IMG/VR virus record: IMGVR_UViG_3300017963_005353
Coordinates: 19,526-83,525 of that record
DNA length: 64,000 bases
Direction: 5' to 3' (one strand)
Origin: a virus
Shown here: positions 9,906 to 18,244 of the stretch, piece after piece
Layout of the letters: every line of letters starts with the position of its first letter
How positions within the stretch are numbered: position 1 is the first letter of the stretch
Translations under genes and position numbers: made by a program
Notes under the pieces: model-generated
The model's database searches: none
What the model was told of the DNA's origin: nothing
Seen by the model: only the letters and a program-made list of their open reading frames with translations

Positions 9906-10458
9906 TTCAATCCTGGAGTTTCTGTCCAAAAACGGGCTCAACCTGCTGACCCTGGCACTGGTCCTGGTTTCGCTGTTCAAAGACCAGATCCGGTCATTTG
10001 TACAGTCACGTCTCGACCTGGCGACCAAGCAAAAGGAGCAAGAAGCGTCTGTGGAGGCCAAGGCATGGCAGCGCGTGTTTCAAAACGGGATGAAGGCAGA
10101 CGGGTACGTCGAGCGGTTATTGCTCCAGCAAGAGCACCACATGGCGCAAATGAGGGAGCGGGATACCCACATCGAACGATTGGCGACCATCACCGTGGAA
10201 GCGGTGCGAGACTCGGTTTCCGTGATGGACAGTGCCATGCAACAGCAGCAGGCGTCGAACCAGGCCATGATGACTATGTTGGCACAGTTCGAGGAAACCT
10301 TGATCTCCCTGCGGGAGCATACCGCCGCCATGGGGGTCGTGGTCAGCCTGTACTTGCACGACCGACAGGGCGTCACCTGGGACGAGCTTTTGGCAGCGGT
10401 AAGAAAAGACGAGACGATTGACCAAGGGGAAATCCCACAAACGGACAAGGAGGCATGA
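9898..10458 (+). CDS. Membrane-anchored coiled-coil protein
   Basis: 186 residues. An N-terminal hydrophobic segment (about residues 13-30, LNLLTLALVLVSLF) is followed by a long Gln/Glu-rich helical region likely to form a coiled coil. It lies between fibre genes and a second single-span membrane protein, a position where holin, spanin-like or lysis-accessory genes often occur. No family could be assigned. Confidence 0.5.
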   Translation: MPDSILEFLSKNGLNLLTLALVLVSLFKDQIRSFVQSRLDLATKQKEQEASVEAKAWQRVFQNGMKADGYVERLLLQQEHHMAQMRERDTHIERLATITVEAVRDSVSVMDSAMQQQQASNQAMMTMLAQFEETLISLREHTAAMGVVVSLYLHDRQGVTWDELLAAVRKDETIDQGEIPQTDKEA

Positions 10459-10461
10459 CAA

Positions 10462-10980
10462 ATGTTGCAAACGTGGTTGGACCAATTGTTGAACAGTCCA
10501 TTCGGACCCATCGCCGTCACCCTGGGTATCGGCGGGCTCCTGATCCTGCTGGCTTATGGCGTCTATCAGTTCAACCTCTACCTGATCAGGAAGGGGACGC
10601 ACCCGGCCATCGTGGAGGCGCTGAACAAGGCCATTGCCCTGGCGTGGCAGGCGAGCGAGCGGGCCATCGACGGCGGCATGGACCGGCTGCATGGGCTGGA
10701 CAAAAAGAAAATCGCGGACAGCCTATACGACACGGGTGGGGATCTTCTGATGCATCTCCAACTAAAGTTCTTGCCCATCGCCATCGACCTGCGGCGGTTC
10801 ATCACCCGCGAGCAGTGGGCGGAGTTCGTGCAGGCGCGGTTCGACGACATGACGGGCGAGCTCCAGGAGATCCTCGACCGGATGGAAGAGGAGGGGCCGC
10901 CCTGGGCGGAAGAGATCGCCATCGCCCATTCTGTGCCGCGCCCGTCAGGGGGCTCTCTACCTGGGCCATGGAACCAATGA
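10462..10980 (+). CDS. Single-span membrane protein, holin-like by position
   Basis: 172 residues with one strong membrane segment near residues 15-38 (VTLGIGGLLILLAYGVYQF), then a charged helical domain ending in a basic C-terminus. Phage holin LL-H type proteins have a similar layout (N-terminal membrane helix, AL(D/N)-rich cytoplasmic helix around 'VEALNKAIALAWQ'), so a holin is plausible. No endolysin lies next to it, which weakens the call. Confidence 0.45.
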   Translation: MLQTWLDQLLNSPFGPIAVTLGIGGLLILLAYGVYQFNLYLIRKGTHPAIVEALNKAIALAWQASERAIDGGMDRLHGLDKKKIADSLYDTGGDLLMHLQLKFLPIAIDLRRFITREQWAEFVQARFDDMTGELQEILDRMEEEGPPWAEEIAIAHSVPRPSGGSLPGPWNQ

Positions 10981-11366
10981 GGGTCGCCGCATCCGAGCAA
11001 GTTTTCGAGACGGCAAACCTAATATGGCTCGACGTGCACGGGGGCCTGATGTTCATGGTCCACGAGTATGGCACGTGGATTGGCTGCCCGGACAGATGGG
11101 CGGGACAGGCGTATGACCCGATCCAGGTGGGAGAGGGCCGATCGGCTGTGGTGCGCGGCTTTGGCTACCTTTTCCACCTGGCACGGGATGGGCGGTCGAT
11201 CGTCTCGCTGGGGCAAACTGGGCAGCCGATCTCAAAAGAGCAGGGATACAAGGCAGGCGTTGAAGAGCACGACGATGGTTGGACCATGACAGACAGCTAT
11301 GGGCGGGTGCTGGAGCTTAGGGTCAAACAGGGCGTTGCCCTGTGGAGCGCCTCTCACTGGCCTTAG
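10977..11366 (+). CDS. Unknown 129-residue protein
   Basis: Starts at ATG 10977 (ATGA overlap with the previous stop); ATG 10968 in the same frame is possible. Beta-rich with many Gly, Trp and His residues; no recognised motif. A longer reading upstream in this frame is only a shadow of the membrane protein gene. It closes the tail/lysis operon: 53 bases later a new Shine-Dalgarno starts the sugar genes. Confidence 0.45.
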   Translation: MRVAASEQVFETANLIWLDVHGGLMFMVHEYGTWIGCPDRWAGQAYDPIQVGEGRSAVVRGFGYLFHLARDGRSIVSLGQTGQPISKEQGYKAGVEEHDDGWTMTDSYGRVLELRVKQGVALWSASHWP

Positions 11367-11419
11367 AACGGAACCGCCCTGCGGCCCTGACAACAAACGA
11401 CACTAAAGGAGGTGCAACT

Positions 11420-12679
11420 GTGGAAGATCCAAGAATCTCTGTTATTGGCCTGGGCAAGTTGGGCACGCCCATGGCCGTGGCAATGGCGGCGCGGGGGTAT
11501 ACCGTCATTGGCACCGACAAAAACCCCCAGACGGTAGCAGCGTTCAAGGGAGGCTGGCTGCCACGGTCCCCAAAGGAGGAGCCCGGCCTGGCCGAGGCCC
11601 TGGCAGCGGCCAACGGACGATTGGCCGTCACGGACAGCACGGCTGACGCCGTGGCGAACACCGATGTAACGTTCATCATCGTGCCCACACCGAGCGGGGA
11701 CGATGGCACGTTCGTCAACGATTACGTTCTGGCGGCCTGCTGCGGGGTGGCCCAGGGCATGGCCCGCAAAGACGCTTGGCACTTGGTCGTGCTCACGTCC
11801 ACGGTCATGCCCGGCTCTGCCCCACTCATCATACAGGCTTTGGAGCAAACCGGTCTCAAGCAGGGCGAGCACTTTGGCTACTGCTACTCCCCTCTGTTCA
11901 TCGCCCTGGGCAACGTGCTAAACGGGTTTCTGCAACCCGACATGATCCTGGTCGGTGCGGCCAGCCCGCTTGCCGGCGCCGAGCTCTCGGAGCTATACCG
12001 TGGCATATGTAAGGACTGCCCCCCCATAGTGTTGACAGACCCACTAACGGCCGAGTTTGCCAAGCTCTTGCTCAACTCCTTCCTGACCACAAAGATCACC
12101 TTTGCCAACTACATCGGCTGGATCGCCCATGAGACAGGAGCAAAGGCAGCAGACATCACCAGGCTGATCGGGCTCGACAGTCGTGTGAGCCCGAAGTTTT
12201 TCTCCCATGGGCCGCCCTTTGGCGGTCCCTGCTTTCCCCGCGACAACGTGGCCCTGGCAGCCTACCTGGGAGAGCACGACCTCTCCAACTGCTTTCCCCT
12301 GTGTGTGGACGATTTGAACTTTGAGGGCGCAATGCGGCTGGCGAATGTGGTAGAGGAGCACTCAGGGCGAGATGGAACCGTCGCCATCCTGGGCATGAGC
12401 TACAAGACCGGCTCCCCGGTGATGAACGATTCTCCATCACTCATCGTCCAGGAGTTCTTGGACGTCAGGGGGATCAACGTGGTCACGACCGACCCGTGGT
12501 TGGATGGCCCATCCCCGGAGGAGGCCATACAGGGGGCGGACGTGGTGCTGGTCATGCACAGGGACGAGCGGTACACACGGCTGCCGTTCGAACCCGGGCA
12601 GGTCATCGTTGACCCATGGAACCAGTTTGAGTACCAGCCCCCAGGCACCCACCTGGTCAAGATTGGAGGCGGCCCGTGA
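11420..12679 (+). CDS. UDP-glucose/GDP-mannose dehydrogenase family enzyme
   Basis: About 419 residues from GTG 11420, chosen because AGGAGGTG at 11408-11415 precedes it. Enzymes of this family oxidise the C6 hydroxyl of a nucleotide hexose twice to a uronate with NAD. A Rossmann motif VIGLGKLG opens the protein (residues 8-15), and the catalytic cysteine sits in FGGPCFPRD near residue 271. The C-terminal domain contains GMSYKTGSPVMNDSP, the family's usual dimer and sugar-binding region. The adjacent epimerase works on GDP-mannose, so this could be a GDP-mannose or a UDP-glucose dehydrogenase; the sequence alone does not decide. Confidence 0.85.
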   Translation: MEDPRISVIGLGKLGTPMAVAMAARGYTVIGTDKNPQTVAAFKGGWLPRSPKEEPGLAEALAAANGRLAVTDSTADAVANTDVTFIIVPTPSGDDGTFVNDYVLAACCGVAQGMARKDAWHLVVLTSTVMPGSAPLIIQALEQTGLKQGEHFGYCYSPLFIALGNVLNGFLQPDMILVGAASPLAGAELSELYRGICKDCPPIVLTDPLTAEFAKLLLNSFLTTKITFANYIGWIAHETGAKAADITRLIGLDSRVSPKFFSHGPPFGGPCFPRDNVALAAYLGEHDLSNCFPLCVDDLNFEGAMRLANVVEEHSGRDGTVAILGMSYKTGSPVMNDSPSLIVQEFLDVRGINVVTTDPWLDGPSPEEAIQGADVVLVMHRDERYTRLPFEPGQVIVDPWNQFEYQPPGTHLVKIGGGP

Positions 12680-13659
12680 AAACCAAAGTTCTCGTCACCG
12701 GTGCAGGTGGATTTATTGGGTCCCACCTGGTCCGAAGGCTCAAGCGTGCAGGGTTTTGGGTGCGCGGGGTAGACCTGAAAAAGCCGCAGTGGTCGGTCTC
12801 GCTGGCCGACGATTTTTGGGTTGCCGACCTGCGCGACCCGGGCGTCGCCATGCGGGCGTTCAGTGGTATGCAGGATGCCTACTGCCTGGCGGCGGACATG
12901 GGGGGCATGGGGTTCATCAGCACGAACCATTGTACCGTTCTTCGGCACAATGCCCTGATCAACGTCAACTCCGCTGCGGCTGCTGCCGGGACCGGCCTGG
13001 CCCGGATGTTCTACTCCAGTTCCGCTTGTGTGTACCCTGAGTGCCTGCAAATGGAGACGGGGATCGTCGGCCTTAGGGAGTGTGATGCCTGGAAAGGGCG
13101 ACCGGATACCGCCTATGGCGTGGAGAAGCTGTTTGGCGAGGAGGTCTTTCGCCGGTTGGCCGGCGAGCATGGCGTAGACGTTCGGATCGCCCGGTTCCAC
13201 AACATCTATGGCCCACAGGGTAGCTGGAACGATGGGCGGGAAAAACTGCCTGCCGCTGCCTGTCGCAAGGTGGCCCTGGCGAAACTGAGCGGGAATCACA
13301 CTGTAGAGGTCTGGGGCGACGGGCAGGCCACCAGGAGCTTTTGCTACATCGACGACTGCCTGGACATGGTGCTCGGGCTCATGGATTCCGACCACGACCA
13401 ACCGATCAACGTAGGCTCTGACCGGGAGGTGAGCGTAGACGACATGTACCATATCGCCGCGCTTGCTGCCGGTATCGAGGTGGAGCTCAGGCATGTGGAA
13501 GGACCACAGGGGGTCCGGGGACGTAACGCTGACCTGGCCCTGGCCCGAAAGATCCTAAAATGGAATGGGGGCACTCCCCTCGAGGATGGCATGGCCCAGA
13601 CTTACCGGTGGATCGAGGCACAGGTCAGGGCATGGAAAGGGGGAGGAGAGGGGTGTTAG
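12676..13659 (+). CDS. GDP-mannose 3,5-epimerase
   Basis: 327 residues, extended SDR fold. It should convert GDP-D-mannose to GDP-L-galactose or GDP-L-gulose. N-terminal TGAGGFIGSHL binds NAD. The diagnostic phrases of plant and bacterial GMEs are all there: AADMGGMGF, SSACVYPE with the catalytic Cys at residue 118, YGVEK with Tyr147 and Lys151, RFHNIYGPQGSW, GREK with the second catalytic acid/base Lys190, VWGDGQATRSF, and GPQGVRGRNAD. Start overlaps the dehydrogenase stop by four bases, so the pair is co-translated. In plants this enzyme feeds ascorbate and cell wall synthesis; here it most likely feeds glycosylation. Confidence 0.92.
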   Translation: MKTKVLVTGAGGFIGSHLVRRLKRAGFWVRGVDLKKPQWSVSLADDFWVADLRDPGVAMRAFSGMQDAYCLAADMGGMGFISTNHCTVLRHNALINVNSAAAAAGTGLARMFYSSSACVYPECLQMETGIVGLRECDAWKGRPDTAYGVEKLFGEEVFRRLAGEHGVDVRIARFHNIYGPQGSWNDGREKLPAAACRKVALAKLSGNHTVEVWGDGQATRSFCYIDDCLDMVLGLMDSDHDQPINVGSDREVSVDDMYHIAALAAGIEVELRHVEGPQGVRGRNADLALARKILKWNGGTPLEDGMAQTYRWIEAQVRAWKGGGEGC

Positions 13660-13671
13660 ACACCAACTAAA

Positions 13672-13691
13672 AGTTAGAAATGGTTAGAAAT
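13672..13691 (+). promoter_or_regulatory. Tandem 10-bp direct repeat upstream of the 13.7-kb promoter
   Basis: Two adjacent copies of RGTTAGAAAT at 13672-13681 and 13682-13691, one helical turn apart, 24 bases before the -35 box. A related pair (period 11) lies upstream of the divergent promoters near 56.9 kb, which suggests an activator or UP-like element. Confidence 0.5.
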
Positions 13692-13714
13692 TGTCCCATT
13701 CTGCCCTGTTTGTC

Positions 13715-13743
13715 TTGACAAAACGGGGCAGTTATGTTATACT
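13715..13743 (+). promoter_or_regulatory. Sigma70-type promoter
   Basis: TTGACA at 13715-13720, 17-bp spacer, TATACT at 13738-13743, in the gap between the epimerase and the next gene. The -35 is the right centre of an imperfect dyad: CTGCCC-GTTTGTC on the left against GACAAAAC-GGGCAG on the right (13701-13731). The start codon at 13782 lies about 32 bases downstream of the expected start point. Confidence 0.8.
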
Positions 13744-13781
13744 GTAGTTGTGGACAGAATCACCGTTTGAGGAGACCAGAC

Positions 13782-14357
13782 ATGACCAGAGAAGAGACAC
13801 AAAGCAACAACATCCTTTCCGCATTGATCTTGGCAGTATCCAGAGGCTCCGGGCATTGGCGGGATCGCCAGCCCTTCCAGGCGTTCAAGCTCTTTAGCTC
13901 TGGAAAGTTTGAGCAAGTGGACGAGGCCAATTTCGACGCCGCCATTGAGTTCATGCGCGAGCGCCGGTTCCAGCCTTTTGGTTTCTGGATTCATGGAGGC
14001 CCGGCCATCGCCTTCTCTGTCGGGGCCAACGCCGTGGTTCAAGCCTGGCGCAAGGCGCATGGCGACGACCCGATCATGGCCGCCCCGCTCGCCTTCCATA
14101 GGCGCGACTGGTGGGAGGCCAAAAGGGGCCGGTCGGGATATGTCGGCACCAGCGCGATCGTGGTCGGGAATTGGGTGATCGCACCGACCAGGACCGGGGC
14201 AGAGATCGCCCGGCTGAGAAGCCAGTATCCCGGTTACGCCGGCGACCTGGCGCTCGTTCCTCTCTATGTCATCAGGCGCGAGCACGACGAGCGATGCGAG
14301 CGGGAGATCCGGGCCGGTGGGCGGGGCGCACTTGCCTGGGCCAGCACCAGAGGATGA
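13782..14357 (+). CDS. Unknown 191-residue protein
   Basis: Start ATG 13782 has GAGGAGA at 13769-13775; an upstream in-frame ATG at 13734 lies within the promoter and cannot be used. Composition is that of a soluble alpha/beta protein (Trp-rich, phrases GFWIHGGPAIAFSVG and AIVVGNWVIAP). I recognise no family. First gene behind its own promoter, followed after six bases by a small gene. Confidence 0.55.
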   Translation: MTREETQSNNILSALILAVSRGSGHWRDRQPFQAFKLFSSGKFEQVDEANFDAAIEFMRERRFQPFGFWIHGGPAIAFSVGANAVVQAWRKAHGDDPIMAAPLAFHRRDWWEAKRGRSGYVGTSAIVVGNWVIAPTRTGAEIARLRSQYPGYAGDLALVPLYVIRREHDERCEREIRAGGRGALAWASTRG

Positions 14358-14363
14358 CAGACA

Positions 14364-14549
14364 ATGACCAGGAGAGCCGTGAGGATCAGGTGGCAAATGG
14401 GACCGGAGGACTATGGGTCCCTCGCCAATCAGGTCGTGACCAACATCCACATTGATGACCAGGGGTACGCCTTTGGCTCGTGGAACGGTCGCCTTGTGGG
14501 GGCCTACCACGTGGACAGCTTTGTGTGGTACGTGATCGACTGGCTGTAG
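14364..14549 (+). CDS. Small unknown protein (61 aa)
   Basis: Follows the previous gene after six bases and is probably co-translated. Basic start, then a beta-rich acidic/aromatic end (HVDSFVWYVIDWL). No family. Its stop directly abuts the A-run of the terminator that serves the opposite strand. Confidence 0.5.
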   Translation: MTRRAVRIRWQMGPEDYGSLANQVVTNIHIDDQGYAFGSWNGRLVGAYHVDSFVWYVIDWL

Positions 14550-14618
14550 AAAAAAACAGAGCCGGCGCATCGGGAGTATCAACTCACCCCCTTGGCCGGC
14601 TCTCGTCAGAGGAGGGAC
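14549..14618 (-). ncRNA. Candidate ~70-nt small RNA
   Basis: A minus-strand promoter (14625-14653) predicts a start near 14618 and an intrinsic terminator ends at about 14550. Nothing coding of useful length lies between. The transcript would be a short leader followed by one long hairpin and a U-tract. It may be a regulatory RNA or simply a promoter remnant running into the terminator. Confidence 0.4.
14550..14603 (-). terminator. Rho-independent terminator
   Basis: On the minus strand AGAGCCGGC (603-595) pairs perfectly with GCCGGCTCT (566-558), with an inner GGGGGT/ACTCCC stem, followed by GTTTTTTT. It ends the long minus-strand biosynthetic operon. Confidence 0.85.
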
Positions 14619-14624
14619 AAATCT

Positions 14625-14653
14625 ATTCTACCACAGGTTGTCTACTCTGTCAA
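14625..14653 (-). promoter_or_regulatory. Sigma70-type promoter at the end of the minus-strand operon
   Basis: Reading the minus strand: TTGACA at 14653-14648, 17-bp spacer ending in TGTGG, TAGAAT at 14630-14625. It belongs to the same promoter family as the others in this window (extended -10, ACA-N12-TGT in the spacer). The -35 overlaps the last codons of the 14642 gene. Confidence 0.6.
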
Positions 14654-15121
14654 ATTGAGCCCTGTACTTGTCATACAGGACAAGTGCATGGGACAACCGC
14701 CCTCTAGCGAGCAAAAAGGACAATCCCCGCACTCCCCGATCCACGCCCACTGCCCAGGAATCCCATCGTTCTCCAGGCAACAGAGCATCATTTGAAACTG
14801 GCTTTGCACCACCCACCCTTGCCTCTCGACGTGCTTCAGGTGCCCGTCGAAAGGCTCCGGGTCTTGCTCGAGGGCGAACCCGAGCTCGGCCTGTAGCCCA
14901 TGCCCATGCCATGCCCGGCCCACCGCCCCGGTCGGTACGTGGAGCTCAGGCGGGGGCGTCACGTCCAGCAGGGGCACGTCGCCATCCGTGTCAAGATAAA
15001 GCGTCCACGTGTTTCGCCCCGTCAGCTTGTGGAACACGAACACGACGCCCTTGTCTGACCCCAGGGCATCGGGGTAGTGCAAGGCAAAGCCCCGCTCGAA
15101 ATTGACTTGAAACGCCCTCAC
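14642..15121 (-). CDS. Unknown 159-residue protein
   Basis: Start GTG 15121 is preferred since GGGAGGTG lies just upstream and a promoter about 25 bases before it. Acidic beta-rich N-terminal half, Cys-rich end (CCLEN, CGDCPFCSLEGGC) that may bind zinc. Last gene of the long minus-strand operon. Family not recognised. Confidence 0.5.
   Translation of the reverse strand: MRAFQVNFERGFALHYPDALGSDKGVVFVFHKLTGRNTWTLYLDTDGDVPLLDVTPPPELHVPTGAVGRAWHGHGLQAELGFALEQDPEPFDGHLKHVERQGWVVQSQFQMMLCCLENDGIPGQWAWIGECGDCPFCSLEGGCPMHLSCMTSTGLNLTE
14660..14687. repeat. 28-bp element, copy 1 (hairpin-forming)
   Basis: CCCTGTACTTGTC then CAGGACAAGTGC with three variable bases between; ACTTGTC pairs with GACAAGT. 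26 of 28 bases equal the copy at 53766-53793. Here it lies within the end of the 14642 gene, just upstream of a minus-strand promoter. Confidence 0.6.
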
Positions 15122-15143
15122 TGGAATCACCTCCCTGGCTATA

Positions 15144-15171
15144 ATTCTACCAGGATAATGGAGGGCGTCAA
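15144..15171 (-). promoter_or_regulatory. Probable promoter
   Basis: Minus strand: TTGACG at 15171-15166, 16-bp spacer, TAGAAT at 15149-15144. A second TTGACA at 15178-15173 does not have the right spacing. It would restart transcription for the 14642 gene. Confidence 0.5.
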
Positions 15172-16553
15172 GTGTCAAGTTCCCCTTGGGGAGCACTCCA
15201 GGTGAAAATCGTCTGTACCTTGTCCACGGCCGGCTCCCTACCCAGGGCGGCCAGCATCTCCGGGTAGCCCAGGTAGTCGTTGGGAATCTCGATCCCCGGC
15301 ACCCACTCGATGCGCTCCCGCTGGACCAGGCCGGCATCGGTCAGCCACGCCTCGATGATAAACCCGCCGATGACAACGTGCCAGCCTTTGCGCTTGGTCA
15401 GGGAGTTTGTCCCTTCGAAGCAGCCGCATTGCATCCCGGTGATGGGGCCGAAAACGCTCCAAAACGCGGTATGCAGGTGCCCGGCCAGCACGAACCGCAG
15501 GCTTGGGTTTTCCTTGAGCCCGTAGATCAGATTCATGAGCTCGCCGAAACTGTATTGCTCGATCCCCTTTTGCAGCTTGTAGGAAATGGCGTAGGCCCTG
15601 CCCCCGGTCATGTGCCACAGGCGGACGCTTGCCCGGTCTGTCAGGGGCACATCGGCCACGTCATACCCCAGGTAGACCACGTCGTCTCTGGACAAGGCAA
15701 AGACCTTCACGATGTCAGCCCCGCCCAACTTGAGATACGAAAAGTCGTGGTTTCCCCCGATGACATAGTAGGTCAAGCCTTCCAGGTGAGGGAGAGTCAT
15801 GTCGAGCACGATCAATTGCTGGTCTGCCCCCACCGCCCACAGGTCGTTTAACTGCCCCCTGTAGACGTTGTGCCCCGCCACCAGGTCGCCGGGCACAAAG
15901 ATGTGCCGGATACCGGCATCGTAACAGCACTGGATAAACGCCCGGGTATTGGTGATCTGTTGGGCGGTGCTGCCGGCGTGCAGGTCGGTGGCAACCCCAA
16001 AGGGGCAGTAATGCCCCGTCATTTCAGCCAGGGGAGTGGGGATCTGCTGCGCCACGTCTACAGTTGGGGCCGTCTCGGTGTCGAGCCGGACCGTGGTTTC
16101 CGTGGCGACGATGGGGAACCCCTCTGCTGCCAGTTCATCCACTATCGCCCTAATAGTCGGCTCCGAGCGGTCAAACTGGCGCGAGAGTTGCTCGAGCGTC
16201 ACATTCTCGTTCTTGATGATCCCCCTGATCTCCTCTTTCAAAAGCGCGTGGGTGTCCACGGCCTCATCGGGGGGGATCTCCAGGGGGACGACCGGTGCCC
16301 CGCTTGGCTTGGGGGCATCGTCCTGTTTGCCGTTCAGGTGTGCCTTGCCTGGCGGCTTGGCATACCCGTATCTGCGCCTTGCCCGTGTTACCGCTATCTT
16401 GGTGGCTTTGACGCCCGCTTTTTGGAGCATCTCGGCCACCTCCCGGTCAGAGTGGGTGCGATAAACTTTTCCGAGCCACTGGTGGAGAGCGATGACCTGC
16501 TCCCCGTGCCTTATAGTGGCTTCCCAATCAACGCCTTCCTTTCGTGTGAGCAT
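15168..16553 (-). CDS. Calcineurin-like metallophosphoesterase with N-terminal helix-turn-helix regions
   Basis: 461 residues. Residues 10-65 and 105-145 look like two DNA-binding helical domains (AEMLQKAGVKATKIAVTRAR; LEQLSRQFDRSEPTIRAIV). The C-terminal part has metallophosphoesterase motifs: DLHAGS near 190, GDL near 222, GNHD near 268 and AGHLH near 360, all metal ligands. Such phage proteins probably hydrolyse phosphodiesters in nucleic acid, but the substrate is unknown. Its start overlaps the end of the glycosyltransferase gene by 26 bases, so it belongs to the same operon although its function looks unrelated. Confidence 0.8.
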   Translation of the reverse strand: MLTRKEGVDWEATIRHGEQVIALHQWLGKVYRTHSDREVAEMLQKAGVKATKIAVTRARRRYGYAKPPGKAHLNGKQDDAPKPSGAPVVPLEIPPDEAVDTHALLKEEIRGIIKNENVTLEQLSRQFDRSEPTIRAIVDELAAEGFPIVATETTVRLDTETAPTVDVAQQIPTPLAEMTGHYCPFGVATDLHAGSTAQQITNTRAFIQCCYDAGIRHIFVPGDLVAGHNVYRGQLNDLWAVGADQQLIVLDMTLPHLEGLTYYVIGGNHDFSYLKLGGADIVKVFALSRDDVVYLGYDVADVPLTDRASVRLWHMTGGRAYAISYKLQKGIEQYSFGELMNLIYGLKENPSLRFVLAGHLHTAFWSVFGPITGMQCGCFEGTNSLTKRKGWHVVIGGFIIEAWLTDAGLVQRERIEWVPGIEIPNDYLGYPEMLAALGREPAVDKVQTIFTWSAPQGELDT

Positions 16554-17361
16554 CCCTAGTCCCTCCTTGCTTTTCTGTGATGTTTAGGTTTGCGCTCATG
16601 GTCCACAGGCACGAATCGGTTGTCCCCTCCCCATGCCTGGGGCGCTCGGTTTGCCAAAGGTTGTTGTTGTAGTACCACAGCGCGTCCGGGGTCTGTGGGC
16701 TGTCTGCTTGGTGAACGGCCAGCACCGCGTCTGTGGCGTCCACGGTCTCAAACGCCTTGCGGCCGGCGGTCAACAGCAGGTAATTGTCCCATGCGGCCTT
16801 GCCGACGATGTAGGGGGCCAGGTCGGGCACCGTTCCCCTCCTGAACAAAAACCAGTCGAGCCCCGCCGGGCCGTGCAATGCCCCTGTGGACCTGGCATAC
16901 TGCTCTAGCCTCTCTTGCCAACGTGCCCCGAAATTGAGTGTCTGCCCAGTCAAGGTGGGCACATCCCATCGCTGCCCGACAACCATGAAGGGCGCGATCG
17001 TGAACCTGGCGTGCACCGCTTCTACCATCTCCATAAAGCCTCTGACCAGGATGATGTCGGCGTTGATATAGCATGCCAGGGAAGTAGTTGCCATGGCCTG
17101 GGCGTCTCTGAAAAGGGCGTGAAGGTAGGGAGGACCGTTTCGGTGCCGGGCCACGCCTGGGCGATGCAAGACCTCAAGCTCGCCGGTCATGCGTCGTGAG
17201 CCATAATCGTCGCCAAACACAACGATGGTCGGGCGCGGGTGAAGGAGGGTCCAACTTTTTATGGCGTTCCACTGTGCCGCCGCGTCATCGCCTCGCCAGG
17301 GCTTGCACGTGGTAAAGAGTGTGACGTTAGATTTCAATTTCAACGATGTCGGCATTGGCAA
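16528..17361 (-). CDS. GT-A type glycosyltransferase-like protein
   Basis: 277 residues. N-terminal beta strand/loop (NVTLFTTCKPWRG), then CYINADIILV near residue 95, where NAD takes the place of the usual DxD nucleotide-sugar and metal site. The C-terminal half holds aromatic residues and a GLDWFLFRRG loop, as in several uncharacterised glycosyltransferases of plants and bacteria. Overlaps the neighbour genes on both sides. Probably acts in the same surface or virion glycosylation pathway. Donor and acceptor unknown. Confidence 0.6.
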   Translation of the reverse strand: MPMPTSLKLKSNVTLFTTCKPWRGDDAAAQWNAIKSWTLLHPRPTIVVFGDDYGSRRMTGELEVLHRPGVARHRNGPPYLHALFRDAQAMATTSLACYINADIILVRGFMEMVEAVHARFTIAPFMVVGQRWDVPTLTGQTLNFGARWQERLEQYARSTGALHGPAGLDWFLFRRGTVPDLAPYIVGKAAWDNYLLLTAGRKAFETVDATDAVLAVHQADSPQTPDALWYYNNNLWQTERPRHGEGTTDSCLWTMSANLNITEKQGGTRDAHTKGRR

Positions 17362-18244
17362 AGCCCCAATTTTCGTCGTTCGGCGTCCGGCTTTTCCCGG
17401 TCCGGAGCATCAGCTTTTTCCAGGGCTCAAATTCGGTCAACAGGTTGATGACCGGATAGGGGTATTCGGCCTTAACAGCGTCGAGCCCCACGAGTGCCTT
17501 GTCGTGGCACAGGTGGTACATGGGATGAGGGATGCAGTGCTCCCCATATCCCTCGGCACGGGCCATGAAGAGCAAAAGGCTATCAATGTGGGGGCTCCAG
17601 CGTCCTAATTCCGGGTAGCCCTTGAGGGCTGCCCAGGCGTCCCGGTGCAACATGGTAAAATCCCCACAGGCATCGGTGAAAACATCGTCCTTTCCGGGAG
17701 GTGCGTTGTGCTCCTCCGTTACATGCTCTCGCAAAGCCTCCAGCCATACGTCCACCATATAAGGATTGAGCAATTCGGGTGGATCGGAGACCCGTCGCAG
17801 GTTTGTGTCAAAGCGGGGGGCTCGATAGTACAGCCTCTCGTCCAGGTGCCCCTTGGCGTCAGCGGTTGCCAGCCATGCCACCAATTCGTGAGAGTAGAGC
17901 AGGTCGGCGTTGGTGCACAGCACCCACTTGCCTCTTGCCCGCCTAATCCCGCAGTTCTTGGCCTGCATCTGAAAGAACGGTATGATGTGGGAGTTCTCAA
18001 CCTGATCGTGGACCTCTTTGGGCACCAACAAGATCCGGATTTTGGCCTGCTTGCCCTTCGGCCAGCGAATGGCGTCTTTGAGCAACGGGCGGTCAGGGGG
18101 CGGGTTCCATTCCACGACCACAAGCTCCATGTCGAGCCCGTGCTTTTGTGCCTGCCACGTTATACCGGAGATGAATGCCTGGTTGCGATGCAGGCTGTCC
18201 CCATCATAGGCGTCATTGCGGGTCGCTGTCACGATGCTGATCAT
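17327..18244 (-). CDS. Family 2-like glycosyltransferase
   Basis: 305 residues. Starts MISIVTATRND, the typical first strand of GT-A enzymes; a metal-binding TNADLLY lies near residue 112; a DFTMLHRDAW segment near residue 200 is the usual acceptor loop. Transfers a sugar from an activated nucleotide donor. Second of three glycosyltransferases in the operon. Confidence 0.7.
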   Translation of the reverse strand: MISIVTATRNDAYDGDSLHRNQAFISGITWQAQKHGLDMELVVVEWNPPPDRPLLKDAIRWPKGKQAKIRILLVPKEVHDQVENSHIIPFFQMQAKNCGIRRARGKWVLCTNADLLYSHELVAWLATADAKGHLDERLYYRAPRFDTNLRRVSDPPELLNPYMVDVWLEALREHVTEEHNAPPGKDDVFTDACGDFTMLHRDAWAALKGYPELGRWSPHIDSLLLFMARAEGYGEHCIPHPMYHLCHDKALVGLDAVKAEYPYPVINLLTEFEPWKKLMLRTGKSRTPNDENWGFANADIVEIEI

